Source: JBOGEN01 sp050743265
GTDB taxonomy: Bacteria; Actinomycetota; Actinomycetes; JBOGEN01
Direction: 5' to 3'
DNA: 5,962 nt
NCBI GenBank assembly: GCA_050743265.1
Contig: JBOGEN010000172.1
Span: 1-5,962, forward strand
Positions 5,199-5,962 of the stretch are shown piece after piece. Within the stretch, counting starts at the first letter, position 1. Each line of letters begins with the position of its first letter. The notes beneath the pieces were generated by a model. The model was not told the origin of the DNA and searched no databases. It was given only the letters and a program-made list of their open reading frames with translations. The translations under genes were made by a program, and so were the position numbers.

Positions 5199-5737
5199 GC
5201 GGGTCGGAGCGGTCCGTCGAGGCGCCGCCGGACACACGCGTCCTGCTCGTCGGCATGATGGGCGCCGGAAAGTCGACGGTCGGCAGGGCGCTGTCCGCGG
5301 CGACCGCGTGGCCCTATGTGGACAACGACGAGTGCGTGGTCGCCGCCACCGGACGCGAGGCGCCCGACATCCTGGACGCGGACGGGGAGCCCGCGCTCCG
5401 ACGCGCCGAGTCCGCCGCGCTCATGCATGCGCTGGGCATCCCCCCGCCGGTGGTCGCGGGCGTCGCCGGCGGCGTCGTGCTGGACGCCGGTGACCGCGCC
5501 AGGCTTGCGGCGGGTGGGTTCGTGGTGTGGCTGCGCGCCCGGGTGGAGACGCTGGTCCGCCGGGTCGGATCCGGATCCGGCCGTGCGTGGCTCCGGCCCG
5601 ACCCCGAGGCCGCGCTCCGCCGGTTCTCCGAGGCGCGGGCCTCCCTCTACGCCGAGGCGGCCACGCTGGTCGTGGACGTGGACGACGCGTCTCCCGAGGA
5701 CATCGCCGCGCAGATCGTCGACGCCCTGTCCCGGTAG
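5195..5737 (+). CDS. shikimate-kinase-like P-loop kinase, divergent
   Basis: The 180-residue protein has the shikimate kinase fold by motif order: Walker A GMMGAGKST (20-28), VDNDE with the Asp43/Asp45 pair that binds Mg/shikimate in AroK (42-46), GEPALRRAE with Arg69 in the substrate-arginine position (64-72), AGGVVLD (91-97) where AroK has GGG, a LID region with RAWL (130-133) where AroK has RPLL, and an Arg-x-x-x-Tyr near 148-152. The length fits AroK. AroK would phosphorylate shikimate at the 3-OH, but no aromatic-pathway gene is nearby and two motifs differ, so the substrate is uncertain. The GTG start overlaps the gcvT stop (GTGA) and has no ribosome binding site of its own, implying translational coupling to gcvT; the Walker A motif follows at the expected distance. 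The frame is open further upstream, but that stretch lies over gcvT. The gene ends 4 bp from convergent cobS. Confidence 0.85.
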   Translation: MSGSERSVEAPPDTRVLLVGMMGAGKSTVGRALSAATAWPYVDNDECVVAATGREAPDILDADGEPALRRAESAALMHALGIPPPVVAGVAGGVVLDAGDRARLAAGGFVVWLRARVETLVRRVGSGSGRAWLRPDPEAALRRFSEARASLYAEAATLVVDVDDASPEDIAAQIVDALSR

Positions 5738-5741
5738 CCGG

Positions 5742-5962
5742 TCAGCCGGCCGCGACGACGAGCAGCGCCGCTGCGGTGCCAACCTCGACGAGCGCGCCCA
5801 TCACGTCCCCGCTCACCCCGCCCAGCCGCCGCCGTACGTGCACGAGCAGTCCGACCGCCGCGAGCAGGCCGGCCAGCGCGGCACCCGCGCCGCGCGCCGC
5901 GCCCAGGTCGGTGACCCAGCCGGTGGCCGCGGCCGTCCCCACGACAGCGGCCGTCACGAGGC
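5742..5962 (-). CDS. cobS: cobalamin synthase CobS, C-terminal end, runs off right edge
   Basis: CobS (adenosylcobinamide-GDP ribazoletransferase) is an integral membrane enzyme that joins adenosylcobinamide-GDP and alpha-ribazole in the last steps of B12 assembly. About 73 C-terminal residues are visible, and the 5' end lies beyond the right edge. The call rests on the family's C-terminal motif, here RRRLGGVSGDVMGALVEVGTAAALLVVA (canonical GGVTGDxxGA), and on two hydrophobic segments: an Ala/Gly/Leu-rich helix around LAGLLAAVGLLV and the last helix TAAALLVVAAG. The gene converges on the kinase-like gene with only 4 bp between stop codons, and no terminator hairpin is evident there. Other cob genes would be expected to the right, which cannot be checked here. 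The fragment is short, so confidence is a little below the other assignments. Confidence 0.87.
   Translation of the reverse strand, partial: LVTAAVVGTAAATGWVTDLGAARGAGAALAGLLAAVGLLVHVRRRLGGVSGDVMGALVEVGTAAALLVVAAG

Noticed and set aside
3987..5237. Long open frame on the minus strand opposite gcvT
   Set aside because: It is an antisense shadow rich in Arg, Pro, Gly and His, and it covers both the promoter region and a clearly recognisable gcvT.
5567..5580. Tandem GGATCC sites
   Set aside because: They encode a Gly-Ser-Gly-Ser-Gly loop inside the kinase-like gene and need no other explanation.

Overview
The window is very GC-rich throughout, with GTG starts and G/C-biased third codon positions. 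Together with the gene content this points to a high-GC Gram-positive actinobacterium. I cannot name the genus. All recognisable genes are chromosomal housekeeping genes. I see no mobile element, phage gene, CRISPR array, tRNA or rRNA, and no new multi-gene system.

Left part (1-1815, minus strand): a two-gene unit reads right to left. lpdA (dihydrolipoyl dehydrogenase, E3) comes first, then after 38 bp the 5' part of an E2 acyltransferase gene (sucB/dlaT type), which runs off the left edge. The E2 fragment holds an N-terminal lipoyl domain and a Glu/Gln/Pro/Ala linker encoded by 12-bp repeats. The two proteins are partners in a 2-oxo-acid dehydrogenase complex: E2 carries acyl groups on lipoyl-lysine and E3 reoxidises the dihydrolipoyl arm with NAD+.

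Middle (1816-3942): a 261-bp gap separates lpdA from a divergent small gene (2077-2385, plus strand). That gene encodes a 102-aa protein of a conserved actinobacterial family with no established function. The gap holds a good match to an ECF-sigma-type promoter (GGAAC-N17-CGTT) correctly placed for the small gene. The small gene converges on pepA (2431-3942, minus strand), a full-length leucyl aminopeptidase with all metal ligands and catalytic residues. A perfect GC-rich hairpin lies between their stop codons.

Right part (3943-5962): a 146-bp gap carries divergent promoters, a TAGAGT -10 box for pepA and a TAGCGT box just upstream of gcvT. gcvT lacks a Shine-Dalgarno sequence and is probably translated from a leaderless mRNA. 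gcvT (aminomethyltransferase, the glycine-cleavage T protein) overlaps by 4 bp a divergent shikimate-kinase-like gene, so the two are probably translationally coupled. That gene ends 4 bp from the stop of a convergent gene encoding the C-terminus of cobalamin synthase CobS, which enters from the right edge.

The points most worth a second look are the ECF-type promoter before the unknown small gene, the altered active-site motifs of the kinase-like protein, and its coupling to gcvT.
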